From Pempheris klunzingeri (lineage: Eukaryota > Chordata > Actinopteri > Acropomatiformes > Pempheridae): a DNA stretch of 64,000 bases. The notes beneath the pieces were generated by a model. That model had not been told where the DNA came from and did no database searches. It worked only from the letters and a program-made list of their open reading frames with translations. This document shows positions 24,901 to 35,479 of this stretch, one piece after another. The translations under genes and the position numbers were made by a program. How positions within the stretch are numbered: the stretch's first letter is position 1; the number at the start of each line of letters is the position of its first letter. Location of the stretch: contig NC_092020.1 in the NCBI RefSeq assembly GCF_042242105.1, positions 14,387,288 through 14,451,287 of the forward strand, written 5' to 3'.

Positions 24901-27900
24901 TGATGCATTATTGCCACTCAGGCTCCAAGACTCCTCTGCAATCCTTCCTGGGGATTGCTGAACAACATACAGCTCACAATGGGGTAAGAGTAAAAGCACA
25001 CTCACTCACTCACTCACTCACACACACACCTCACCTGCCTCTTTCTTTAATGAACTCTGTCACTCTCTCTCTATCTGTTTTTGTCAGAGTAATGTGTCCC
25101 AGTGTGCCAGTCCTCACAACCCCACAGCCATCACAGCTGAGGAGTACTTCAACCCAGAGTTCAACCTGAACGGCCGGGACATCGGACGTCCCGTAGAGCT
25201 TACCAGCAAAGTCCAGAAGTATGGCGTTGTCATGGAAACATATTAATGTTTATCACTTAAAGCCTTCTTTAATGCAGTGCCCTTGTGACTCTCGTGGTAG
25301 AGTGTGTATCATGAAGGCTGAGTCATTCCTGCGGCAGCCTGTGTTTGAATCCAACCTTTGGTGCATGTCATCTCCCACTGGCCTATCAAATAAAGCAGAA
25401 AATGCCAAAAAATAATCTACAATAAATAAATGAAAAATATAGCTTGCTGTAAAGCAGAGTGAGGGTTATGCATCTCGTCTCCATCCTCTCCAGGTTTAAA
25501 GCGACACTGTGGTTGAGTGAGAGTCACCCTCTGTCCCTAGCCGAGCAGGTGACGCCCATCATCGACCTCATGGCCATCTCCAACGCCCACTTTGCCAAGC
25601 TGCGTGACTTTATCACCCTGCGCCTTCCGCCCGGCTTCCCTGTCAAGATAGGTGGGTGCGAGAGGCTTCATACCCACTGTCCACTGGTGCTACAGGAATA
25701 AGCAGTCATTTAATAAAACTGCCCGTCTGTCCTCCAGAGATCCCCCTGTTTCACGTGTTGAATGCCAGAGTGACATTCAGCAACCTGTGTGGCTGCGACG
25801 AGCCGGTCAGCTCTGTGACGGTTCACACACCCGAGGGCTCCGAGGAAGCTGGTAACTGTTGACTCACACATGCACAATATCATAGTGCAGAATATTGTAG
25901 TTACAATATGATTATGTCCTTTAGTTTTTTGGATTGAGAATAAATTGTGCTGCAAACTTCTTAAAAATATAAGGCAGGTACGGTTATTTCCATACCAAAA
26001 CGCAGGCTTAAAAGTATTATTTGTAATTATACGCCTTTTATTTTGTTGTAACCCATCTTCACCCAGGTCAGTCTCCCCCTCCCTTCCACTGTGAAGTGGA
26101 CCCCTCAGTTTTTGAGCCCCCCGCAGACTACACCACCCTCGGTCCAGGCCGCAGCGAGCCAATGAGGGACGAGGACGACAACCTGCTGCAGTTCGCCATC
26201 CAGCAGAGTCTGCTGGATGCTGGCACAGAGAGTGACCAGGTCAGAGCGAGGGAAATCCCAAAACTCTGATTAATCTCAGAGCTGCATGTCAGACGATGGA
26301 AACTGATTCTTCTCCTCTCATCTTTCTTGTCGTCTTGTACAGTGTAACACCTCTTAAGTTTATTAGCTGGCAGAATCAAATACAACCGCTCACTAACATT
26401 TTTAAAATTTGTGTTAAAATCAATGCTAGTTTTTAGCTGTGGCAGCAAAGTGTCCCTGTATGTTTCCTTTTCATCTAAAGCCAGTTGTAACACTTATGTG
26501 TGCTTTTTAGGTGACCATCTGGGAGGCCCTGACCAACAGCCGCCCGGTGCCCCAGTCTCCACTGTTTGAGGAAGACTCTCAACTGGAGAGGTGAGCTGAT
26601 CATGTTTCGTTTATCGGCAGGCTTACGCTGCTAAAATTGTAGAGTTAAAAGTATATTAGTTATTTTTTACGCCTTTAACTATAACCTCCAAACCAGAGAT
26701 TCACAGAAACAGGTAAATATTCTGTATAGATTTTTCAAATCTCTGATATGCAGTTTATCTGTTGAGTAAGTGATATGCCCAACAGGTTGGCCATTATCGG
26801 GAATCAATGGATGATGGGAAGGCCAAGAGCTGGTTGGCTCTGCGGAGTCCATCAGTTCCTGATTATGGACATCTCAAAGGGCGTTATCCCACTTACACTA
26901 TGGTCACTGGCCAAGGAAAAATGAAGACCAACAATTTATAATTTCAGGTTTTGCAGTCAAATTCTTTTTTTTGCAACCAATAAAACATTTCCCTGCTAAC
27001 ACCTTAAGGGTTTGACTAATACCTGGAACAATCATTACCATACCATAAAGTTCTTATGCAATGAAAACATTGTTCACTACTCCAGTAAATAGGATGAACC
27101 TTAGACATGAAGTGGCAACTGGAGATATTTCTAGACCGCTCATAGATCCCTTTAGCTTAGCTGTTAGCCAGAGAGTTAGCGTTATGCTAGCTATTTCACA
27201 AACAAGCTAAAGGCCATGTGTACTGTTGGCTATAGCCTGAATTAGTGAGTTGAACAGCTTATAGGATGTGATATAATTGCTTCTGTGACACAAAGGCTCA
27301 GTGAGTTTAGAGGCTCAGTGCACTTCCATTAGCCTGTGTGTCCTGTGGCGCTCATAGGATGAGGACCTGAAGGAGGACACTGACTGTTGCATTAAACTGT
27401 AAACAGAAGATCTGACTGTGTCCCTGTTGCCATGGTCACTCATTTTAGGAACAGGCTAATACTATGTTCATACATTTGGAACAGCGGCAGTTTTACTGGA
27501 AGCACTTAATGGATCTCCTTTATCAAATGATGATGGACACCCTGCAGCCAATCAGAATTGAGTATTCACCCAGATTATGCTATAATATGTATTAATTAAT
27601 TTCCTCATCAGTTCTTATAGTTATTTTCTAAATATTGTACTTTATAATTGAATCACAAATCCTAAATTTAGCAGAGCTTGAACCCAGCCAGGGTTTTTTT
27701 TTAAACTAATCTAGGAAATGGAAGGGTCTTTTACAGCTGTGACTGTTTGGCTCATGCCTATTTATTGTTCCGTCTCATTCAGGAAACCTCTGGCTTGTGA
27801 AGTAATTTAATTAAACATGTCTAAATCGAGTGCAGTAATTAGCTTTTTCTCTCCACCCTCTCATGGGAACATCAACTCCCCAGTCATCGTGTAATGAAGC

Positions 27901-29082
27901 CCAGCAGTGAAACCTTCCTGACGAGATGGCCTTCTTTTGTTTAATAATACTTCAGTGTAAGGCCGCATATCCTTATTTCTTTCTTTTCGCAGGGCAATCC
28001 AGGAGTCCCTGTCCATCTCACTGGCCAGCAGAGAGGGAGAAGACACGGCCGACCCCAGCCAGCCCTCCTCTGTCTCCCCGTTGGACCCCACCGCCAACTC
28101 CCCACTCCCCTACAGCACAGTGACCGATCCGCGGTTGTCGGGACACTTTGGTGTGGCGTCGAGCTTCGACGAGCAGCTGCGTATCGCCATGGAGCTGTCG
28201 TGCCGGGAGCAAGAGGAGATAGACAGGTGAGGTGGGAGGAGGAGGTTACGAGCAGCATGACATGTACTAGTTTATCTGAGGCAAAACAGTCCTGTTGGAA
28301 TCAGCTCGACTTATCAACAAAAGCTTGTTTTAGAGGCCCAGAGGTGGCTTAGTTGAGCCACTTTAGACATCCAAACTTCAGAAGTTTGTTTGTGTCCTGT
28401 GGTGAGTAACGGGTGCAGAAATGTCTGTTCATCTGTTCTCCAAATTCCCCCTCTATTCTTCTTCTTCTTAATGTTTGTGCACACGTGGGGGCTGTTGCAG
28501 TCTGCTCCTCCATCTCAAACTCACAATAGGGTCTCTGTAGTGGTGTGTCAAAATCTCCCAAATCCAAGGAAAGAATGTCTCAGTGTAATCAGCTATGCCA
28601 TTGCATTAATACAGAGATGGTGCAACAAAGACAGCTTTCAGACAAGGTTCTGTCATGTGAGTAGAACTTGGATACCTGATGTTTGACAGTCATGTAGTGG
28701 AAACCAACGTTGGTTCATCATTATTATTATTATTATCATTATTATTGGCTGCTTGAGAAGAGCTATTAGATTCACTTGTGTAGTTTTGGAAACTTGAAAA
28801 TGATTTCCCCTCCCTACCAAAATATTGTCAAAACATCTTAGAAATGTGAAAGAATAACATTAAAAAATAGAATAAACCTTCTTTATTTGGAATGAAACTT
28901 CAGTTTTGCTGAAGAATCTGAGGTTTTCTGGGAAAGGGACGACATATTCCTGGAAGTAAGAAGTTTAAAGTCCTTGGACTCACTGTTCTGACTGCTTCAT
29001 TTCTTGTTTTTGTCGTAGGAAGCAGAAGGAGGAAGAGGAGGAGCTGGAGAGGATCCTGCAGCTGTCACTCACCGAGAAGTAA
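21942..29082 (+). CDS. ankrd13d: Ankyrin repeat domain-containing protein 13D
   Basis: An endocytic adaptor that binds Lys63-linked ubiquitin on receptors at the plasma membrane and endosomes. Coding exons: 21942-22025, 22141-22276, 22378-22502, 22751-22796, 23408-23551, 23778-23967, 24088-24154, 24359-24440, 24922-24983, 25088-25218, 25494-25651, 25738-25851, 26067-26239, 26511-26590, 27993-28226, 29019-29082; 629 aa with all phases consistent. Two ankyrin repeats at about 29-100 ([20 protein letters not shown]) precede the ANKRD13-specific GPCR-chaperone domain. Four ubiquitin-interacting motifs follow: [10 protein letters not shown] (about 486-495), AIQESLSIS (about 532-540), [12 protein letters not shown] (about 593-604) and [12 protein letters not shown] ending at the C terminus. 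ANKRD13D rather than A or B is inferred from family resemblance and from KDM2A next door, as in human 11q13. Poly(A) signal AATAAA at 29535-29540. Confidence 0.92.
24440..24665. repeat. Interspersed fish repeat flanked by CA tracts
   Basis: Inside an ankrd13d intron, a CA run is followed by tagttgtgaggacacattga, a stretch rich in ctaac/aaacc, then gttgtgaggaccaggcaaa and another CA run. This matches the wording of a repeat I recognise from many teleost introns. Family name not assigned. Confidence 0.55.
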
Positions 29083-29545
29083 TGTCACAACAACAGCAAT
29101 GGAGCAACGGTCTTCATTGGGGAACAATCTTCTTAATTTATTCAGTTCTATTTTTATTTTTTAAATCCTGAGATGTTAAGTTATTACAGATGTTTTTATT
29201 TGTCTTTCACACACGAAGGCTGCTAAAACAGAGTGTAAAGGACCAGAATATTAAAGGGTGAGTGAAACAGGTGGAGGAGGTGGAAACGGATACTCTGTAA
29301 CACACTACAGTGAAGGAAGAGACAAAAGGGAGAGTCTTTGTTTTTCTTTTTTTTATTGAATATTTTTCATAGTCTTGCTGTCTTTATTGAGTGATGAATG
29401 ATCCTTAAACTTTAAACCTATAAAATGATCCATGATAATGATGAAAAATAAGAAAATACAATCTTAATGGAATAACATATAAAAATATGATTATAACATT
29501 TGAAACATTTATGTTGTCTTACTCATGTGTGAAAAATAAAGAATA
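29083..29545 (+). other. ankrd13d: ankrd13d 3' UTR
   Basis: No open frame of note. The region ends with AATAAA at 29535-29540 in the context gtgaaaaataaagaataatg. Confidence 0.7.
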
Positions 29546-29782
29546 ATGATCATCCTGGATTTTTTTTATTCAGTGGCTTTGAACAAAGGAACAAACATCA
29601 GACTCGCGCGTACGTTCAATTATGTATTTTACAGTTTGACCATTTTTTCATATCAAACATACAATAATCACAAGATGTACAATAAGTGGCTCATTTCTAA
29701 ATTTTTAAACTATACTTATTGAGCACAAACAGAAAACATGATACAAACTGAGACAAAAAAAACATAGATATCACATGTAGTT

Positions 29783-29880
29783 GTTAGAGCTGCAATGATT
29801 AGAAAAAAAATGAATCTTAACTATTTTGGTAGTCGAATTGTCTTAAGTCTTTTTTTTTTTTTCAAGCAAAAGCACCAACC
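29783..29880. repeat. Short fragment of a fish 'gagctgcaatgatta' repeat
   Basis: The string ttagagctgcaatgattag followed by gtagtcgaattgtcttaagt resembles one end of a repeat whose other orientation is seen at 56,198. Highly decayed. Confidence 0.4.
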
Positions 29881-30006
29881 ATTCACCTTCAAGTGAGGAT
29901 TTACAGATTATCCTTGTCAATCCTTGGTTGGTTGTCAGCAAGTCATAAAGTCATCTGTATCAAAGAGCTCTTAAAGTGTGATTTCGCTTGTCAATTAGAT
30001 TGGGAT

Positions 30007-30974
30007 GCTAGTCATATGAAAAAATTAGGACACCCTATGAAGCAAGTTCACCCCGAGAGCAGGCCGCAAGATGCTCCAAAACCCCTAAAATGTCATCACG
30101 GGACCTACAGCAGGCTCTTGCTACTGTTGATGTGAACGTGCATGCCTCTACACTCAGAAAGAGACTGCGCAAGTTTAACTTTCATTGGAAACCTCTGCTC
30201 TCTACGAGAAACATGAAGGCCAGACTGAAGTTTGCCAGAGAGAACGTAGACCGAGACCAGGACTTCTGGAATAATGTTCTTTGGACAGATGAGTCTAAAA
30301 TTGAATTATTTGGACACCAGAACAGAGGACATGTTTGGTATAAACCAAATACAGCATTCCAGGAAAATAACCTCATACCAACTGAAGCATGGAGGTGGAA
30401 GTGTCATGGTTTGGGGATGCTTTGCTGCAGCAGGACCTGGCCAGCTCACCATCATAGAATCCACCATGAATTCAACATGTGAGACCATCTGTAAAAAAAT
30501 TAAAGCTGAAGCGGAACTTGACCCTGCAACATGTCAACGACCTAAAACATACCAGTAAATGAGATGCTGTGGGGTGTCTTGACACGGGTTGTACATGCAA
30601 GAAACCCCTCAAACATCTCATAGCTGAAAGAATTCTGCGTTGAGGAGTGGGGCGAACTTTCCTCAGACTGATGTCAGAGACTGGCAGATGGCTACAAGAA
30701 GTCTCACTGAAGTTATTTCAGCCAAAGGGGGTAAGACTAGCTATTAGGGGGTAGGGTGTCCTAACTTTTTCCTTAGTTAGAATATGCATTTTTGTATATC
30801 TTTTGTTTAATGAGTAAAACAAGGTAAATTTTTGTTGTTTACCTGCAATTAAATCACTTTCTTTTCCAGAGATAAATAAAAACAAGATTATCGAAAAACA
30901 CATCGATATGTGAACATTTCTTAACAAAGAACTGAATATTTAATGGGGTGTCCTAAGTTTTTCACATGACTGTA
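30007..30974 (+). mobile_element. Tc1-like DNA transposon, inactive
   Basis: Terminal inverted repeats of about 32 bp, 30009-30042 and 30941-30974, share the core taggacaccc and enclose a decayed transposase frame. An extra internal copy of the repeat core lies at about 30752-30775, recalling the IR/DR layout of fish Tc1 elements. At about 970 bp it is shorter than typical 1.6-kb full-length Tc1 elements. Confidence 0.85.
30090..30582 (+). pseudogene. Broken Tc1-family transposase
   Basis: The first frame codes a recognisable transposase stretch (TLRKRLRKFNFHWKPLL, then VLWTDESKIELFGH with the first catalytic aspartate region). The frame shifts at about 30370-30395, after which HGGGSVMVWGCFAAAG appears in another frame. 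A third frame near 30520-30560 holds a relic of the second catalytic region (NDLKHTSK) followed by a stop. N-terminal DNA-binding and C-terminal parts are missing. It cannot make a working enzyme. Confidence 0.88.
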
Positions 30975-31134
30975 TCTCCCTTGTACACAATTAACATATC
31001 ACTTACAGCTTCATGCATGGATTTGTAAACAATCTCTCATCACAAAAATGATAAAATAATCTTGTATTCTGTGTTAATGTTATACTGTAGCATGTTATCC
31101 TGTGAAGATCATGTGTATCCACATAGCAGGGGTC

Positions 31135-31830
31135 TCAAACTAACAGCTAGATTGCAGACTAAAATATCCTAATCTCATTGAGTTTTCATGAAATAATCTA
31201 CAAATATTCATTCAAGTCCAATGGTTTTGGTGATCCCTGACTTTCCCTTTAGCAGCACCAAGAAATTGAAATAGAAATTTTTTATTGCGATATTTCATTA
31301 ACTAGCCAAATGGATGGATTGACGAGACATTTGGGACAGACATTCATGCTCCCTGAAGGTTGAATCTTTACCATTTTGACTGACTTTTCATCCAGTACCA
31401 TCACAGGGTCAAAATGTTAGATTGTACTAATAATACTGACTTGTGATCAGATATTAGCCAAAGTAATGACATTCCCATCAGCCTCTGCCGTCTTGGCTAA
31501 TGTTAATTGGCTCATGTTAGCATCCCAACAAGGTAGCTAAACTAAGATGGTGAACCTGGTAAACAACAGCAAGTTGGAGTTAGCATGTTAGCCTTCTGAC
31601 ATTAGCATTCATCTCAAAATACACACCAGTAGCATGGCTGTACACTCTTTTCACATTCAACATGTAGGAAGCTTTATCTAACTCTGCAATATAAACACAC
31701 AGAGCAGCATCAACAGTTTCTAGGGAGGTGGACAGCTAATTTATTTGTTTTGTTTATTTTTTTGTTGTTAAAACCCCCACATAGATACCAACCTGGCGAG
31801 AGCCCCCCCAGATAATTTGAGTTTGAGACT
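31135..31830. repeat. Old interspersed teleost repeat
   Basis: Phrases such as gacattcccatcagcctctg, aactaagatggtgaacctgg and gttagcatgttagcc match a repeat I recognise from many percomorph genomes (antisense to no gene here). It fills most of the gap between the Tc1 relic and the STAP gene. No coding capacity. Confidence 0.6.
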
Positions 31831-31966
31831 CCTGCTTTAAGAAATTAGAACATTTCTAAACTTGTCCGTTTGTCTGGTGTTTACCAAGCAGTGACAGAAC
31901 ATGTCTTATATTCACTGCATTATCCATCCATTGCATTTAGGTCACAGTGCTGCGCTTGAATGGGAC

Positions 31967-33041
31967 TTACGACTTACTACTACTGATATGATTCTCATAT
32001 GTGATGACTTCCTCTTCCTCCTTAGTTGCTTTGTCTGTGATTTCCCTCCGTATTTTTAAAACTTCCCGAAACTCTTCATCCAATTTAACTTAAACATACA
32101 AAAACATACAAACGTCACTCACTCATTTAGACCGACTTTACTTTCTCATACAAATATGTTGATACAAAACCAAAGCAGCTCTGTTAAGTAGTAATGTTAA
32201 GACAAATATTCACACTCATCCTCACCTAGCTTTATTTTGAGATCATGGGGACTGTCATCATCAGGACACAAGTATTCACCCTCCACTGGCTTGGCTGGAG
32301 GCGGCAGAAGCTCCTCTTTAGTCTGTGAGCGCAGCATGGGTGCCACTTGTGCCTTGGGTATTGTTTTAGGTGTAGGTGAGGTGATGCTGATGCACTTTGG
32401 AGCAGGTGGCACATCTGTTGAATACATACATAAACAGTATCTGTATCTGGTACTGAGCCTGAGGCCATTTGTGACAGCGGTGTCTCTCCTCACCAATGCG
32501 AGTGTCGTAGGGCTGAGATACCAAGTAGGGATGAAGACGGTACTCTGTCTTTTCAACAAAGTATTGAAGTACATCATTCAAGGTGGAGACTGTCACCTGG
32601 AGAGGAGAGGACACATGAGGAAAAGCAAAGAGGAAGACTGGCAAATGATGTTTGTCACATGTTGCTTGACTTGATTTAGATGTGGGTGGAAGGTTCAAGC
32701 ATAATAAACGGATTCTGATCCTGATCCTGTTGTGTATTCCAGACAAATGATTACATAAATGTTGTGCCGTTTTAGCACCTTATGTAATCTCAGCACACTT
32801 GTCACATGACAACATTTGAATTTTCTTTCACTGTACGCCACAATTAAATGTTGTAAAGCCACAGGACTTACTGCTGTGTCCAGTTCGATGACAAACCCTT
32901 TTTTTGTGGGGGTCACTCTGAAGTTCTTCATGACATGCCCACTGACACCAGGAAGAGGATAAAGAACAAGAACTACATTTTATGATACATTTTATATATG
33001 AAATCAATCAATCAATCAATCTATCAATCTATCAATCAATA

Positions 33042-33125
<84 letters not shown>

Positions 33126-34098
33126 AGACCTGGGTGTCACTTGTCTGAGGGTCAGGGCGTAGTTGTTGGTCAGGGTGGATGGGCGGAGGATGATGCCTCC
33201 ATACTCTGGATTTGCCTCCAACATCTGCTCAGCCTCCTGCCGAGTCACATTAAGGAAACACCTGCAGGAATCAGAGAGAAAATGAAAACTTGCTCATTCC
33301 CAGTGAAGGTGATAAAGGTGCAGGTTTGTTGTTTCAGATGTCAAGGGTTCCTGACTGACCTCTGACCCTTTATTAGTGATAAGTGATACTTGGCAGGCAG
33401 AAATAGCAGGAAGTGCTTGAGTTCGTCAGAGAGAGGAGGTAACGAGGAGGAGGAGGAGGAGGAAGAATCTGAAAAGGAAATTTTCAGGAGAGAGACTGTC
33501 CAACTCACGCAGGAATCTCAGGGGCTGTGGGATCAGGCTCCCCTTTGGCCGGTGGATGGGAAGGGGAGGGGGATGCTGAGAGCAGGAAGGATGGTCGGGG
33601 TGGGAGGGCTGGACGCTGCGTGGGCGCATTTCTTCTCCTCTCCTGAGCCAGAACCTCCTGCAGCAGCAACATCTGGCCAGGCAGCAGCTGCAGGTTACTG
33701 GGAATCTCTTTCTGCAGGTAAACAGAGCTCGTGTTTTACTCAGTGTTAATACCGCCAATTTGACACAGTTTGGTAACAGGTTAGAAAATACACCTTACTA
33801 TGCTGTTTTATTTTCTCAGAAATCATGTGTCTGAAAGCCTCATGATCCAAAGTCTGGCCTAATTATTAACCAGGAAACACTTTTTTAATGTTTGTTGCAT
33901 TTGGCTTTGTGTGCCAAATGGGTGAGGTATTATACACAGCAATGAATTATTTCCAAAAATGGTGCAAAAAACACACATTGATCTATATCCAGTTTTATGT
34001 ATAGTTACATATATGTTCTTGGAGCTGGTTTGAATCCACACATTAAGGGTTATTTCTTTTTTACGAACTCAAAGCAATATTCGACCTGGTGTTAAGCT

Positions 34099-34140
<42 letters not shown>

Positions 34141-35069
34141 TGTGTTTGCTTACTTTGATCACAGTCAGGATGTAACCCCTCCACTCCTCTCCTGTGTCAG
34201 GATTGTCCATCTGCACAGTCACACAAACAGCAGACAGTTTGGTTATGTGCTGCTTACAAAAAACACAATTTGGGGTCAATGTGATTTTAATTTACTCAAA
34301 ATTCTGTCCATGTGATGTTTTGACTTTCTTTGTAAATTTGGAAGCTTTTGTGGATTCCTTCCAGTTTTTGGGCTGCGTGGATGTGAGGCTGACTTTTCCC
34401 TGAGGAACAGAAAAGAATCTGGGGCACACCTTCAGCTGCACCTCCTCTGTGGGCAGGGTGAGGGTGAAGATAGTTGGCGCCTTTTTCATATATGGACAAT
34501 CTAACTCCATGGATTTCAGCTCCTCTAGTTCCAGCTTCTCTATGTACTGAAGCAAACAAACATACAAACAAACAAACAAAAAGGTGAGAATTCTCATGTT
34601 ATCAGACACGAACATGTATTATTTGATCTAAAATAATATTTTTGCTTGTTTTTCTGTTATTATATGATTAACAGAAAAACAAATGTATGCATTTCTATTC
34701 TTGGGCAAGCAAAGTTTAATTAATCATGTAAAAATATATTCTTTTAAATCACAATTTTCCTATTAATAAAGTTAAGATAGACGAGCAGGTCAAACAGTTT
34801 CTTACTGTATCCTGTGTGTCATCTTTGTACAGAAAGAGCGTGGCTGCACGGAGCTCTCCGTAGTAATTCTTGAAATCCTGAAAATCATAACAGTCATGTT
34901 GAATGTTGAACATGTTGAATTTCTGCACTTGACACAGCTATCACATTCAAACATTAAAAAGAGTCACCTTCTCACTGCTGTGTTTCTTCAGCAGGTGTCC
35001 AGAGTAGTAGAGAGGCAGAGCCGTGATAGTCGCCCTCCTTTTGTGGACAACTCTGGGGTGTGCAGACAT
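31967..35069 (-). CDS. Signal-transducing adaptor protein, STAP family (stap1/stap2-like)
   Basis: A PH-SH2 docking protein that works downstream of tyrosine kinases and cytokine receptors. Exons from 5' to 3' on the minus strand: 35069-34968, 34877-34806, 34546-34430, 34210-34154, 33711-33509, 33261-33130, 32941-32872, 32596-32494, 32414-32226, 32088-31967; 388 aa, all phases agree. PH domain about 16-120 (TALPLYYSGHLLKK; DTGEEWRGYILTV). SH2 domain about 185-285 with the phosphotyrosine-binding arginine at R210 (IILRP). A proline-rich tail carries two candidate phosphotyrosine sites, Y333 (GEYLCP) and Y379 (YENH, a Grb2-type pYxN motif). The PH and SH2 wording is closer to STAP1 (PACF, EEVQLK), but length and tail are STAP2-like (human STAP1 295 aa, STAP2 403 aa), so the paralogue is left open. 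Confidence 0.87.
33043..33125. repeat. (ATCT)n tetranucleotide microsatellite
   Basis: An uninterrupted ATCT tract, preceded by degenerate ATCA/ATCT units from 33002. On the STAP gene strand it reads (GATA)n and begins directly at the splice donor of exon 33261-33130. Confidence 0.97.
34101..34137. repeat. (GT)n microsatellite in STAP intron
   Basis: About 18 GT units, reading (AC)n on the gene strand, starting about 16 bp past the donor of exon 34210-34154. Confidence 0.95.
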
Positions 35070-35411
35070 CGTCCAGCTTCTCCTTGCCTGGTTTGGTTCA
35101 ACTCAGTTGGGTCCTGAGAAAATTTTGTTCCTTGTTGTTTCCTCGTGCAGCTCTCAAAGCAGTGAGAGATTCTTGTTGAGTCTTAAGTATATCTATTACG
35201 ATTACTGATCTATAAAGATGTGCTGATAAGCTTTCCTCTCCCTTCAGTGCTGTTTTGACCCCAATGAGGAAACACTGTAGTGATTTTTAAAGGAGGAAGC
35301 AGGTAGAATATCCCAAATGAAAAATCCACTCCTGTACTTTGAACCTGGGCATAAAGACAAGTTTACACCACACACTAAAAAGCAATGAGTCATGCAAGAA
35401 TGCATCTGCAC

Positions 35412-35479
<68 letters not shown>

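Noticed and set aside
33002-33125. Regular short repeats that could look like a CRISPR array
   Set aside because: It is an uninterrupted tetranucleotide microsatellite without spacers in a vertebrate intron.
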